NCBI RefSeq assembly: GCF_024372725.1
Contig: NZ_VOUA01000002.1
Span: forward strand, 62,001 to 126,000
Direction: 5' to 3'
DNA length: 64,000 nt
Origin: Methanosarcina sp. KYL-1
Lineage (GTDB): Archaea > Halobacteriota > Methanosarcinia > Methanosarcinales > Methanosarcinaceae
The stretch's first letter is position 1. Every line of letters starts with the position of its first letter. The notes beneath the pieces were generated by a model. The model was given only the letters and a program-made list of their open reading frames with translations, searched no databases and had not been told where the DNA came from. Both the position numbers and the translations under genes were made by a program. Positions 1-7,602 of the stretch are shown here, in pieces.

Positions 1-1
1 G

Positions 2-628
2 ATGTTCAGCCGTGAAGAAGAAACCGGTCACTTCGCTACGCCCCGGGAATCTTCCATTGACTTTTATCTGGGATATGTCATGGCTGTGGTCATGGCCGTG
101 GCTTTTGTAGCGCTCGGCAAACTGATTATGTACGGTTCAGGCCAGGAGCTTGTCACCGGAGGCACCGGCTTTAGCCAGCAGCTGGTCAGTCTGTACTCGG
201 CCAACATTGGTGAATGGTCAAAGCCCCTTATTTTGACTGCTGCCTTTTCCACCATGTTCAGCACCACCATGACCTGCATCGATGGTTATCCGCGCTCGCT
301 GGCAGCGAGCTGTACGTTGCTCAGCGACAGCTTTGCCAGGCGCTTCAAGCAGATCTTCCAGCTCAGTATTGTGTTGTCGGTGGTTGCAGCCTGCGTAATC
401 GTGCTGTACTTCGTCCAGAACCTGCTGCAACTGTTGAGCTTTGCCGCCATTATCAGCTTTGTCACCTCTCCGATTCTTGCCTACATCAACTACCGGGTGA
501 TGAACGGCAGCAACGTGCCGGTCGAAGAACGTCCAGGGCCTTTTCTTAAGTTGTTGAGCCTGGGAGGGTTGCTGTTTTTCCTGCTGATGACCGCCGGATT
601 TGTCTACGTGACATTTATCCGGGTCTGA
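2..628 (+). CDS. NRAMP-family divalent metal transporter, C-terminal part
   Basis: This is the C-terminal 208 residues of a proton-coupled Mn2+/Fe2+-type transporter of the inner membrane; the 5' end lies outside the window. About five hydrophobic helices are visible, with the pattern of late NRAMP helices (a TAAFSTMFSTTMT segment followed by DGYPRSL, then two or three helices to the C-terminus). The assignment rests on overall similarity, because the metal-binding motif of the first helix is not in view. Arginine is coded mainly by CGT, CGC and CGG with little AGG, and CTG leucine is frequent. This differs from the methanogen genes further right and suggests acquisition from a bacterium. It lies just outside the tRNA-bounded island. 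Confidence 0.7.
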   Translation: MFSREEETGHFATPRESSIDFYLGYVMAVVMAVAFVALGKLIMYGSGQELVTGGTGFSQQLVSLYSANIGEWSKPLILTAAFSTMFSTTMTCIDGYPRSLAASCTLLSDSFARRFKQIFQLSIVLSVVAACVIVLYFVQNLLQLLSFAAIISFVTSPILAYINYRVMNGSNVPVEERPGPFLKLLSLGGLLFFLLMTAGFVYVTFIRV

Positions 629-745
629 AGGCAGCCAGATGCTTCAAAGAGGTGAAAGCAAGTACGTGAGTAGAAAGAATCCGTGACTCCTACCCCAATT
701 GTAGAATCAAATTTAATTTTAAGACACCCTCTTAGATATACAATA

Positions 746-790
746 TGGGCCCGCTGAGATTCAAACTCAGGACCTCATCCGTGCGAATGT
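746..790 (-). repeat. Decayed tRNA 3' half, candidate attachment site (distal)
   Basis: On the minus strand these 45 bases repeat the anticodon loop to 3' end of the tRNA-Val gene at 3982-4055, in the same orientation, with about five mismatches. The T arm and the 3' acceptor strand are nearly intact, but there is no 5' half. This is the arrangement left when an element integrates into the 3' end of a tRNA gene: the element restores the tRNA at one end and the displaced original 3' half decays at the other. Confidence 0.6.
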
Positions 791-879
791 TTCTTATGAT
801 GTCGAAAATACGTTTGTAAACTTGTATGTATAATTATATACTACATTTTATTTATATACTATATATTATATGGACAGTC

Positions 880-1239
880 ATGCTGCTTAAATTAGGTTGG
901 GAGAGTGATAAGACGGCTGAGAAAAAACCTATCATCAGAGTGTATTTCGCCAAAATCAAGGAAGCATTTTATGACCTCTCTGAAGAGGAAAAGTCTGAGT
1001 TCATGCGTAAGGATCGCGAGCAAATGGACGAGCTAGGCATGAAACTCCTGATGACGATTGACTGCCGCTGGTCTAATGAAGAGTGGGATTTTATCGGGGT
1101 CGAGGAATGGCCAGGTATAGAAGCTCTTGAAGAGCGTGCCAGATTCGAAAAAGAAGAACTGGAAGCATTCAGGTATGCCGAATCGAAGACTTATCTGGGT
1201 ACCGGTACTTTTGGAATTGGTGAATATGGCAAGGAATGA
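880..1239 (+). CDS. Hypothetical protein, island gene
   Basis: I do not recognise this 119-residue protein. It is acidic and soluble, without a signal or membrane segment, and its strand-helix alternation could fit a dimeric alpha/beta-barrel fold. The frame is open from 826, but the first residues there would be a hydrophobic stretch translated from an AT-rich promoter-like sequence, so I prefer the ATG at 880. No clear ribosome binding site is seen. It is the first gene inside the tRNA-bounded island and stands alone, about 190 bases before the next gene. Confidence 0.5.
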   Translation: MLLKLGWESDKTAEKKPIIRVYFAKIKEAFYDLSEEEKSEFMRKDREQMDELGMKLLMTIDCRWSNEEWDFIGVEEWPGIEALEERARFEKEELEAFRYAESKTYLGTGTFGIGEYGKE

Positions 1240-1426
1240 AACCTGAGGAATATCACAACGCAAAGATGCAATAGTCACAGGGTTAGGGTTACTGATCATG
1301 ACTCTGGCCTATTTCGTCGCTGATTTTTTTGCTTTCCAGATCCCTTGAATCACGTTTTCATTTCCTCCATGTGAGAAGAAATCATATAATACAGCAACAC
1401 TATCTCTAAATAATGGAATACCAGGA

Positions 1427-1945
1427 ATGGAATACCAGGACGAAGAGTTTGAAGCCGAAACCTTTAAAGATATTGATCTTACAGACGTATCTTTCAAAAA
1501 TTCAAGGTTTATTGATTGTGATTTTGAAAACTGCAACTTATCAAATGTCGATCTGGATAACACAAAATTTCAGGATATAAGATTCAAGAGCTGCAAAATC
1601 CTGGGATTGGATTTTTCAAAATGTAATGACTTTATACTCGCTTTTGGATTTGAAGATTCTTTTCTTTCCCTGTCAGTATTTTCTAACAAGAATTTAGAAA
1701 ATACGGATTTTACCAATTGCCAGATCTATGACTGTGATTTTGTGAATACTAATCTCAAAAATGCGAATTTTGAAAATTCCGATCTTAAGAACAGTCTCTT
1801 TCAAAATTCGAACCTTAGCTTTACATCATTCAAGAATGCAAAAAATTATGATATAAACCCAAATAACAATTTTCTAAAAAAGACAATATTTTCTATCCCT
1901 GAAGTTATCTCCCTTTTAAATATCTATGACATTGTACTGGAATAA
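1427..1945 (+). CDS. Pentapeptide-repeat protein
   Basis: This 172-residue protein is built almost entirely of tandem pentapeptides with the centre residue F or L, in the A(D/N)LXX style (for example DFENC, NLSNV, DLDNT, DFTNC, NLKNA, NFENS, DLKNS). Such repeats fold into a right-handed quadrilateral beta-helix. Some relatives (Qnr, MfpA) protect DNA gyrase by mimicking DNA, but most have no known role and I infer none here. The start is duplicated: a 14-bp unit beginning ATGGAATACC occurs at 1413 and again at 1427, and only the second copy is in frame. AT content is higher than in the chromosomal genes, in keeping with an island gene. Confidence 0.75.
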   Translation: MEYQDEEFEAETFKDIDLTDVSFKNSRFIDCDFENCNLSNVDLDNTKFQDIRFKSCKILGLDFSKCNDFILAFGFEDSFLSLSVFSNKNLENTDFTNCQIYDCDFVNTNLKNANFENSDLKNSLFQNSNLSFTSFKNAKNYDINPNNNFLKKTIFSIPEVISLLNIYDIVLE

Positions 1946-2070
1946 ACCATTGTTTTAGAGGCTTCTGGTGAAGATTTACTAAAAGAGATTACTTCAATGC
2001 TCGAATAAAATTCTTTGAAAACAATATAGTATATAAATGCCAAGGGTTAGAAATCAAAATATGTGATTAA

Positions 2071-2418
2071 ATGGTAATTATTAGCCTCTTAACTGCATTG
2101 ATTTTAACAATATTAATAGAAGAGACTGTTACTTTTCTTCTCGGGTACAGAAATAAAAACACATTCTTAGTAGTCTCTTTAGTCAACGTAATAACAAATC
2201 CAATTGCAAATTACATTGTAATGGCAAACAATATTTTCAATATCATAAAGCCCAATATTTCACTGGTAATCATTCTTGAGGTCTTGATTGTTTGCATTGA
2301 GTGGAAAATACTGGAATACGCTCTTCCAGGTCAGGAAAAACAATCCTATTTATTCCTTTCAATAATAATGAACCTCGCTTCTTTTTTAACAGGAATAATT
2401 TTATTCGGCCTGCCATAG
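2071..2418 (+). CDS. Small integral membrane protein, island gene
   Basis: This 115-residue protein has three hydrophobic segments (about residues 3-24, 31-52 and 62-80) and a fourth near the C-terminus (94-114). The second segment holds a VNVITNPIANY stretch, and an acidic EE pair sits in the first. I do not recognise the family. It ends 31 bases before the MFS permease gene, which is followed 28 bases later by another small membrane protein, so the three may form one transcript. A partner role with the permease is only inference. Confidence 0.55.
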   Translation: MVIISLLTALILTILIEETVTFLLGYRNKNTFLVVSLVNVITNPIANYIVMANNIFNIIKPNISLVIILEVLIVCIEWKILEYALPGQEKQSYLFLSIIMNLASFLTGIILFGLP

Positions 2419-2449
2419 GCATATATATCAAAATCAAGCAAAATAGCTT

Positions 2450-3490
2450 ATGCCCTCTGATTTTACAAAAAATCTCACAGTTTACGGGTTATCTCACGCA
2501 GCAATTGATGCAAGTTGTGCTGCAGTGGCATTTTCATTATTATCTTCAAAATCAATAACTGATGAATACTTTATCCAGCTAGTCGTCATGTATAATGTTA
2601 TTGCTTTCGGCTCCCAGACTTTAGTCGGCCTTCTGGTAGATAAGTATAGATGTCCAAAACTCTCAGCAATTTCCGGTTCTACTATAACAGCATCAGCAAT
2701 ACCTGTCTCTTTTCTATCGCCCCTGTATGCAATAATCCTTGCAGGCATCGGAAATGCCCTATTTCATGTCGGCGGCGGGACAATAAGTCTTAACCTGACA
2801 AAAAATAAGGCAGCATCACCAGGGATATTTGTAGCTCCCGGAGCATTGGGACTTTTAATAGGAACGCTTTACGGAAAAAGCGGATCCTTTACAGCCTGGC
2901 CGTTGCTGATAATAATCGCTATTCTCTGTGCCCTCATGTATTATACGAAATATCCGGAAATAAATTACAACACAGACGAGAAAATAAACACAAATTATTT
3001 TGAATCAATCATACTCTTGCTTCTAATGACAATCGTAGCAAGATCAGTAATCGGCTCAGTAGTCGTTTTGCCCTGGAAATCCGACATCTTTCTATTAGTA
3101 ACACTAACCTCAGGTATAGTCCTGGGAAAAGCTTTCGGTGGAATTGTAGGAGATAAATACGGCTGGCAAAAGGTAGGAGTCATATCTCTTTTAATATCTG
3201 CTCCACTACTCGCATTTGGAGCACCAATACCGGAGGCAGCAATACTCGGAATTTTCCTCTTCAATTTTACAATGCCGATTACTCTGGTAGCAATCTCAAA
3301 TACACTTCCAGGAAGACCAGGCTTCTCATTTGGCTTGACGACACTGGCATTAATAATCGGAGTTCTCCCAACATACGCAGGCGCAGGCAGTTTCCTGTCA
3401 CAAAGTCCTTCAGTATTCGCGATAATCATCAGTTCAGCAATAGTCCTGTATTATGCACTATCTTTATATGGCAGAAAAATAAATGCCTAA
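2450..3490 (+). CDS. MFS-type permease
   Basis: This 346-residue polytopic protein has about ten to eleven membrane segments and the two-halves layout of the major facilitator superfamily. The loop after the second helix reads LVGLLVDKYR, the usual MFS G-x-x-x-D-R/K-x-G/R-type motif, and GGIVGDKYG sits at the equivalent place in the second half. A glycine-rich GNALFHVGGG segment resembles drug/fosmidomycin-type exporters, but the substrate cannot be read from sequence. It is somewhat shorter than typical 12-helix MFS proteins (about 400 residues). Neighbours are two small membrane proteins on the same strand. Confidence 0.75.
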   Translation: MPSDFTKNLTVYGLSHAAIDASCAAVAFSLLSSKSITDEYFIQLVVMYNVIAFGSQTLVGLLVDKYRCPKLSAISGSTITASAIPVSFLSPLYAIILAGIGNALFHVGGGTISLNLTKNKAASPGIFVAPGALGLLIGTLYGKSGSFTAWPLLIIIAILCALMYYTKYPEINYNTDEKINTNYFESIILLLLMTIVARSVIGSVVVLPWKSDIFLLVTLTSGIVLGKAFGGIVGDKYGWQKVGVISLLISAPLLAFGAPIPEAAILGIFLFNFTMPITLVAISNTLPGRPGFSFGLTTLALIIGVLPTYAGAGSFLSQSPSVFAIIISSAIVLYYALSLYGRKINA

Positions 3491-3518
3491 AAAATAAACG
3501 AAAGTTGAAGGTAAAAAT

Positions 3519-3737
3519 ATGAAAAAAGCAAATCTTATCATAATATCATTGTGCCTAAGCGTATCCATTTTACCATCAGTCGTTCGTGCAGATGTGGTTT
3601 CTCCAGGGGCTACTGCTGCCTTCCTATTGATTATTATAGCACCCATAATTGGAATAATTGCCCTAATTGCCTGGCTGGTGATTAGAAAAATTAAAAAAGA
3701 TTCTGATTCTGAAAGAGAGCCAGAAATCAGATCCTAA
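3519..3737 (+). CDS. Small membrane protein with N-terminal signal-like helix
   Basis: This 72-residue protein starts with a Lys-containing N-terminus and a hydrophobic helix ending near SVVRA, followed by a short loop and a second long hydrophobic helix (about 33-56), then a basic and acidic tail. It could be a cleaved, secreted and anchored protein or a two-helix membrane protein. It follows the MFS gene by 28 bases and is the last gene of the island before the tRNA. No family recognised. Confidence 0.5.
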   Translation: MKKANLIIISLCLSVSILPSVVRADVVSPGATAAFLLIIIAPIIGIIALIAWLVIRKIKKDSDSEREPEIRS

Positions 3738-3981
3738 TGCTACAGAAAAAATTTTTCAAGGATACTGGTTATATTCAGAGGAATAATAGTTCGAATTGTA
3801 ATTATACTTCTTGTTTTAGTATCAAGAATATTTTATCTGAGTTATATTTCCTTCTGAGCCTACTGGAAAATTAATTCCTGTTTTAAAAAGATCAGGTCGT
3901 GTCCCTTGAAGCAAGAATCGAAGCATTAGAAAAAGAAGTCTATAAAACCTCTATATCCGAAAAGAAAGAAGATATAAGAAG

Positions 3982-4055
3982 TGGGCCCGCTGAGATTCGA
4001 ACTCAGGACCTCCGCCGTGTGAAGGCGACGTCATAACCGTCTAGACCACGAGCCC
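3982..4055 (-). tRNA. tRNA-Val (anticodon CAC)
   Basis: A full cloverleaf is visible on the minus strand: acceptor GGGCTCG pairs with CGGGCCC (with a T-G pair), the anticodon loop TTCACAC carries CAC between five-pair stems, and the T arm CTGAG-TTCGAAT-CTCAG is perfect. The discriminator is A and CCA is not encoded. Its 3' half is repeated at 746-790, making this the likely integration site of the island to its left. Confidence 0.95.
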
Positions 4056-4320
4056 ATGGTGTATAAGGGAACCCCTAAGGGTTGAGCAACCATACAATAT
4101 AACTTCTTACGTATAAGCTTATCGCTTGCAGGTCAAGTTCGGGTTTCCCGGGCCGGATATGCTGCCATTTCATCTCTGCTTTTCTTGATAAGTTTTTCCG
4201 GTTTTCTGGTTTCTATGGCTTTTCTGGTTTTTCCGGTTAAAGGGGAAATTCGTTTCTCAGCCGATAAAGTAAAGAAGTAATAATGTAAAAGATCATAAAA
4301 ATAATTTAAAACTGGTTTAC

Positions 4321-5085
4321 ATGATCGAAATCCTGAAAATCCTCTTTGCAATGCCCTTTTTGCTTTACTCCTGCTACTCCGACCTCAAGGCCCGCAGGGT
4401 TTCAAACAGGGTCTGGAAGTACATGCTTGCCTCTGGCTCTGTCTTTATACTCTACGAGCTTTTTACCGGTGGGCTTCCCTATCTCAAGGCCCTCCTCTTT
4501 TCGGGGGTGGTCGTTTTTGTCTCAGTCTATATCCTCTTCCAGCTTGGGGCTTTCGGAGGAGGGGATGCAAAAGGGCTGATCGTGCTTTCCCTCATCTTTC
4601 CCCTCTATCCGGTTTTCCGCCTGGGAGAAGAGTTCTATCCCCTGCTCGGGCTTCCTCCAATAGGGCTTTTCACGTTCACGGTTTTTGGAAATGCCCTTCT
4701 CCTTACCGTCCTGGTCCCGCTCGGGATGTTCTGCTACAATCTCCTGCATTTCTCTCCTGAGATGCTCAAAAAACCCCTTTACATGTTCATAGGGTACAGG
4801 ACCGAGGTATCTTCCCTGAAATATAAGGAACATCTGGGCCTGATGGAGAAATTCGAGCTAACCGAGGAGGGAACAATAAAGAGGAGCTTTGCCCGGACAG
4901 GGCTTGACTTCAATGCAAACCTGAAGCCCGAACTTGAAGAATACGCAAAAAAAGGGTTGATAGGAAAGGAAGTCTGGGTAACTCCAGGCCTTCCGTTCAT
5001 GCTTTCAATTACTGCAGGCTTTGTTGCAGCAGTAGTTTTCGGGGATTTGCTCTTTTACATGGTAATGTACTTTATGATATACTGA
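4321..5085 (+). CDS. A24-family prepilin/preflagellin signal peptidase
   Basis: This membrane aspartic peptidase cleaves class III signal peptides of archaeal pilins or archaellins. Both catalytic aspartates are visible: one in YSDLKARRVSN near residue 20 and one in the GxGD-type motif GGGDAKG near residue 80. About six membrane helices are present, with a soluble 70-residue insert (about residues 155-225) before the last two. The length of 254 residues fits FlaK/PibD/EppA-like enzymes; which substrate class it serves is not clear. The stop codon is embedded in the first unit of a 17-bp tandem repeat. Confidence 0.85.
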   Translation: MIEILKILFAMPFLLYSCYSDLKARRVSNRVWKYMLASGSVFILYELFTGGLPYLKALLFSGVVVFVSVYILFQLGAFGGGDAKGLIVLSLIFPLYPVFRLGEEFYPLLGLPPIGLFTFTVFGNALLLTVLVPLGMFCYNLLHFSPEMLKKPLYMFIGYRTEVSSLKYKEHLGLMEKFELTEEGTIKRSFARTGLDFNANLKPELEEYAKKGLIGKEVWVTPGLPFMLSITAGFVAAVVFGDLLFYMVMYFMIY

Positions 5086-5278
5086 AATTCATAGTGCACT
5101 GAAGTTCATAGTGCACTGAAGTTCATAGTGCACTGAAATTCATAGTGCACTGAAGTTCATAGTGCACTGAAGTTCATAGTGCACTGAAGTTCATAGTGCA
5201 CTGAAGTTCATAGTGCACTGAAGTTCATAGTGCACTGAAGTTCATAGTGCACTGAAGTTCATAGTGCACTGAAATCCC
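5082..5278 (+). repeat. Tandem repeat, 17 bp x 11
   Basis: Eleven near-perfect head-to-tail copies of CTGAAGTTCATAGTGCA (variants carry ATTC for GTTC) run from 5082 to 5268, plus a partial copy. Each unit holds the palindrome GTGCAC across the junction. The first unit contains the stop codon of the A24 peptidase gene. Confidence 0.95.
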
Positions 5279-5304
5279 TTTTTAACTTTAATTTTCCACT
5301 CATT

Positions 5305-5892
5305 TTACCTTTTTTGCACAACAAGGAGCCCATAAAGGATTGTTTCTGCAATTGGGGGGTTTTCCGGGGTTCCTTTTGCGATCCTTTCTTCGGGGTAGCC
5401 CAGGTTTTCGCAGGTGTAGAGTTCTGCCTCAAGGCCCAGTTCCTTCAGGACTTCTGCAACTTCGCGGGAACCGAACTTTTCGTCCGGGAGGAGGAAGATG
5501 TTCCTGCCGTTCTTCAGTTCCTGGATCAGTTCGGCTTTTGCGGGCCCGAAGTCCCGGCCATGGGCCGTGATCGCCGTGAGGTTTGTCAGGTTCACTCTCG
5601 TGCGGGCACAGGCTACCTGCATTGATGAGATCCCCGGGATCACGGTATCCTTTTCCCCGGCAAATTTCCCGAGCCCGGAGAACATGGGGTCTCCCGTGGA
5701 GAGGATGACGGCGTCTGCGGGCAGGAGGTGGAGGGACTTGTAGTCCTTGATCGTGCTTGTCTTGCAGGTGATGTATTTCTGTGCAAGTTCAATAGCCCTC
5801 TTTGCGCCGTAAACGATCGACGCATTTTGAATCGCCTCGATCCCTTCTTCCGTGAGCATGCCGGGCCCGACCCCGACTCCTACCACTATCAT
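5305..5892 (-). CDS. cbiE: Cobalt-precorrin-7 C5-methyltransferase
   Basis: CbiE methylates C5 of the corrin ring with S-adenosylmethionine in anaerobic cobalamin synthesis. The N-terminal VGVGPG motif is the SAM-site loop of the tetrapyrrole methylase family, followed by LSTGDPMFSGLG and PGISSMQVACAR, both characteristic of CbiE. With the ATG at 5892 the protein has 195 residues, the usual size. An upstream ATG at 5943 would add a Lys-rich, low-complexity leader and has no spaced ribosome binding site. The gene is separate from CbiT, which is fused to CbiE in some species. It follows cbiD closely on the same strand; the product feeds the corrinoid proteins of the methylamine system. Confidence 0.88.
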   Translation of the reverse strand: MIVVGVGVGPGMLTEEGIEAIQNASIVYGAKRAIELAQKYITCKTSTIKDYKSLHLLPADAVILSTGDPMFSGLGKFAGEKDTVIPGISSMQVACARTRVNLTNLTAITAHGRDFGPAKAELIQELKNGRNIFLLPDEKFGSREVAEVLKELGLEAELYTCENLGYPEERIAKGTPENPPIAETILYGLLVVQKR

Positions 5893-5946
5893 GGTTTTCT
5901 TCCCCTTTCGTCCTTTGCCTTTTTCGTCCTTTACCTTTTTCATCCT

Positions 5947-6960
5947 TTAATTTTTGCTGTCCATAAGGACTGATCCGTCCCTTTCGATGACCACTATCCT
6001 TGCGCCATTCCCTTTTTCGACCGCCATTTCGAAGGCTTCTTTAAGGCGCTCGTGCTCAGGGGCTTTTTCAAGCATCTCCACGACCGTTGCGTACCCGCTT
6101 CCTTCCAGCATTTCGGGGTTGCCCCATTTCAGGACAAGGCCGGGAAGCCCGCAGATTACGATGTCCCCCGAGGCGGATTCAAGCCCTTCCGAGATCCTGC
6201 TGCCGACCATTACCACGGTGTAGTCCGGGAAAAGCATGTGGGAATAGCGCATCCCTATGCGCCCTGTGGTCAGGACCACTTTGTCGGTGCAGCGGATCAG
6301 GTCCCCTTTCATCTCGCCCAGGTGGTCGTTCCAGGGCTCAACAAAGCCAGTGCTCCCGAGAACGGAAATCCCGCCTTCGACCCCGATCCTGCTGTTTAAG
6401 GTCTCTTTTCCGATCCTTTCACCTTCGGGAATGGAGATTGTAACCTCGGCTCCCCGCAGGCCCAGTTCTTCTACGGCTTCCTGCACCGCGGCTTTGATCT
6501 GCTCCATGGGTTTGGGGTTGATGGCAGGCTGGCCTCTTGGGACCTGAAGCCCGTCCCTTCTTACCACACCTATCCCTTTGCCTCCGAGGATGCGGACCCC
6601 GTCTGCTTCCCGGGCTTCGCCCACAAACTCGAGTCCCCGGGTGATGTCGGATTCATGGTCGTTCTGGACCTTTTTCACGACTGCACGCCCTTCGGAGGCC
6701 TCGCTGACTTCCAGGTAGGCCCTGAGCCCCACAGGAGTCGGGACGGATACGCGGTCAATTTTCTTATTGAGCGCGAGGACCGCGGCCTTTGCTGCGGCAC
6801 TGGCTGTGGTCCCGGTGGTGTACCCTCGCTTCAGGACTGAGCCGTCGCTCAGGACCACAATCATCCCGGAAGCCACTTTCGTTTCAAGTTCTTCCCTGGA
6901 AAGCCCGGCGCGGGCAATCCATTCCTCCGGGATTTCGAAATTGTTAACGGGATCTATCAT
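5947..6960 (-). CDS. cbiD: Cobalt-precorrin-5B C1-methyltransferase
   Basis: CbiD adds the C1 methyl group during ring contraction in the anaerobic cobalamin route. The 337-residue protein carries the hallmark [16 protein letters not shown] segment near residues 45-60 and later GSTGFVEPW and TTGRIGM. Upstream on the minus strand a TATA-like CATTTATAATAAA (around 6976-6992) sits about 25 bases before the start, and no Shine-Dalgarno is seen, so the transcript may be leaderless. cbiE follows within 55 bases, consistent with one operon. Confidence 0.92.
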   Translation of the reverse strand: MIDPVNNFEIPEEWIARAGLSREELETKVASGMIVVLSDGSVLKRGYTTGTTASAAAKAAVLALNKKIDRVSVPTPVGLRAYLEVSEASEGRAVVKKVQNDHESDITRGLEFVGEAREADGVRILGGKGIGVVRRDGLQVPRGQPAINPKPMEQIKAAVQEAVEELGLRGAEVTISIPEGERIGKETLNSRIGVEGGISVLGSTGFVEPWNDHLGEMKGDLIRCTDKVVLTTGRIGMRYSHMLFPDYTVVMVGSRISEGLESASGDIVICGLPGLVLKWGNPEMLEGSGYATVVEMLEKAPEHERLKEAFEMAVEKGNGARIVVIERDGSVLMDSKN

Positions 6961-7602
6961 GGAAGAATACTCGGAGGTTTTTTATTATAAATGTATTGAC
7001 GTGGAAATCGAAAATGCTGTGTTCAGTTGCAGCATAGCGGGTCCGAAAAGATGACGATAAGTCATAATTCGAAAATTGCATGTGAAAGCTCTAACTGAAT
7101 ACGTCAACAAGTGGTAGAAGAGCAGTAGGGTTGAGAAGAGTAGAGTTGAGAAGAGTAGAGTTGAGAAGAGTAGTAGAAAAGTGTTGGCATCATCCCAGAG
7201 GTTTTGGGGGGTTTCATTCGTTTTTCTGGAAGTTGGGGTTGTTTTTGGGGGGTTGGGGTTAGAGAATGGTGGGGGAACCATCCTATGTTGGGGGGTTGGT
7301 GTGTGAAAAATAGCCTTATGGAATGATGCCTATCCAGATGCCAGTACTCTGCCTGACACCCGCTAATACATTTCAGTTATATTATATAAATGTTTAGGAT
7401 GCAGGGCTCCTGTTTCCTACAGGGAAATCTATTGACATGCTTAGGGACCAATTGTCTATATATTTCCTATGTCTTGCCCGGATGGCAGTGGTTTCTGGCC
7501 GAATCTCCAGAAAGTCCTGGTAAAAAACTTTCTGTTTTTCTGAGTTTGGGAGGGAAAAATTCGGGAAGGGAAAATCTCCAGTTTCTCCCTCCTCGGCGGA
7601 CT
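6961..7602. other. Intergenic region, G-rich, no gene seen
   Basis: No convincing reading frame. It holds three 15-bp copies of GTTGAGAAGAGTAGA (7130-7173) and, at 7206-7295, six runs of four to six G on the plus strand within 90 bases. A TATA-like TTATATTATATAAATG lies at about 7376-7391 on the plus strand, with no plausible gene behind it. Confidence 0.7.

Noticed and set aside
3899-3981. A GTG-initiated coiled-coil-like fragment (SLEARIEALEKEV) running into tRNA-Val.
   Set aside because: It has only about 27 codons before the tRNA sequence and no ribosome binding site. It might be the remnant of an island gene, but cannot be supported.
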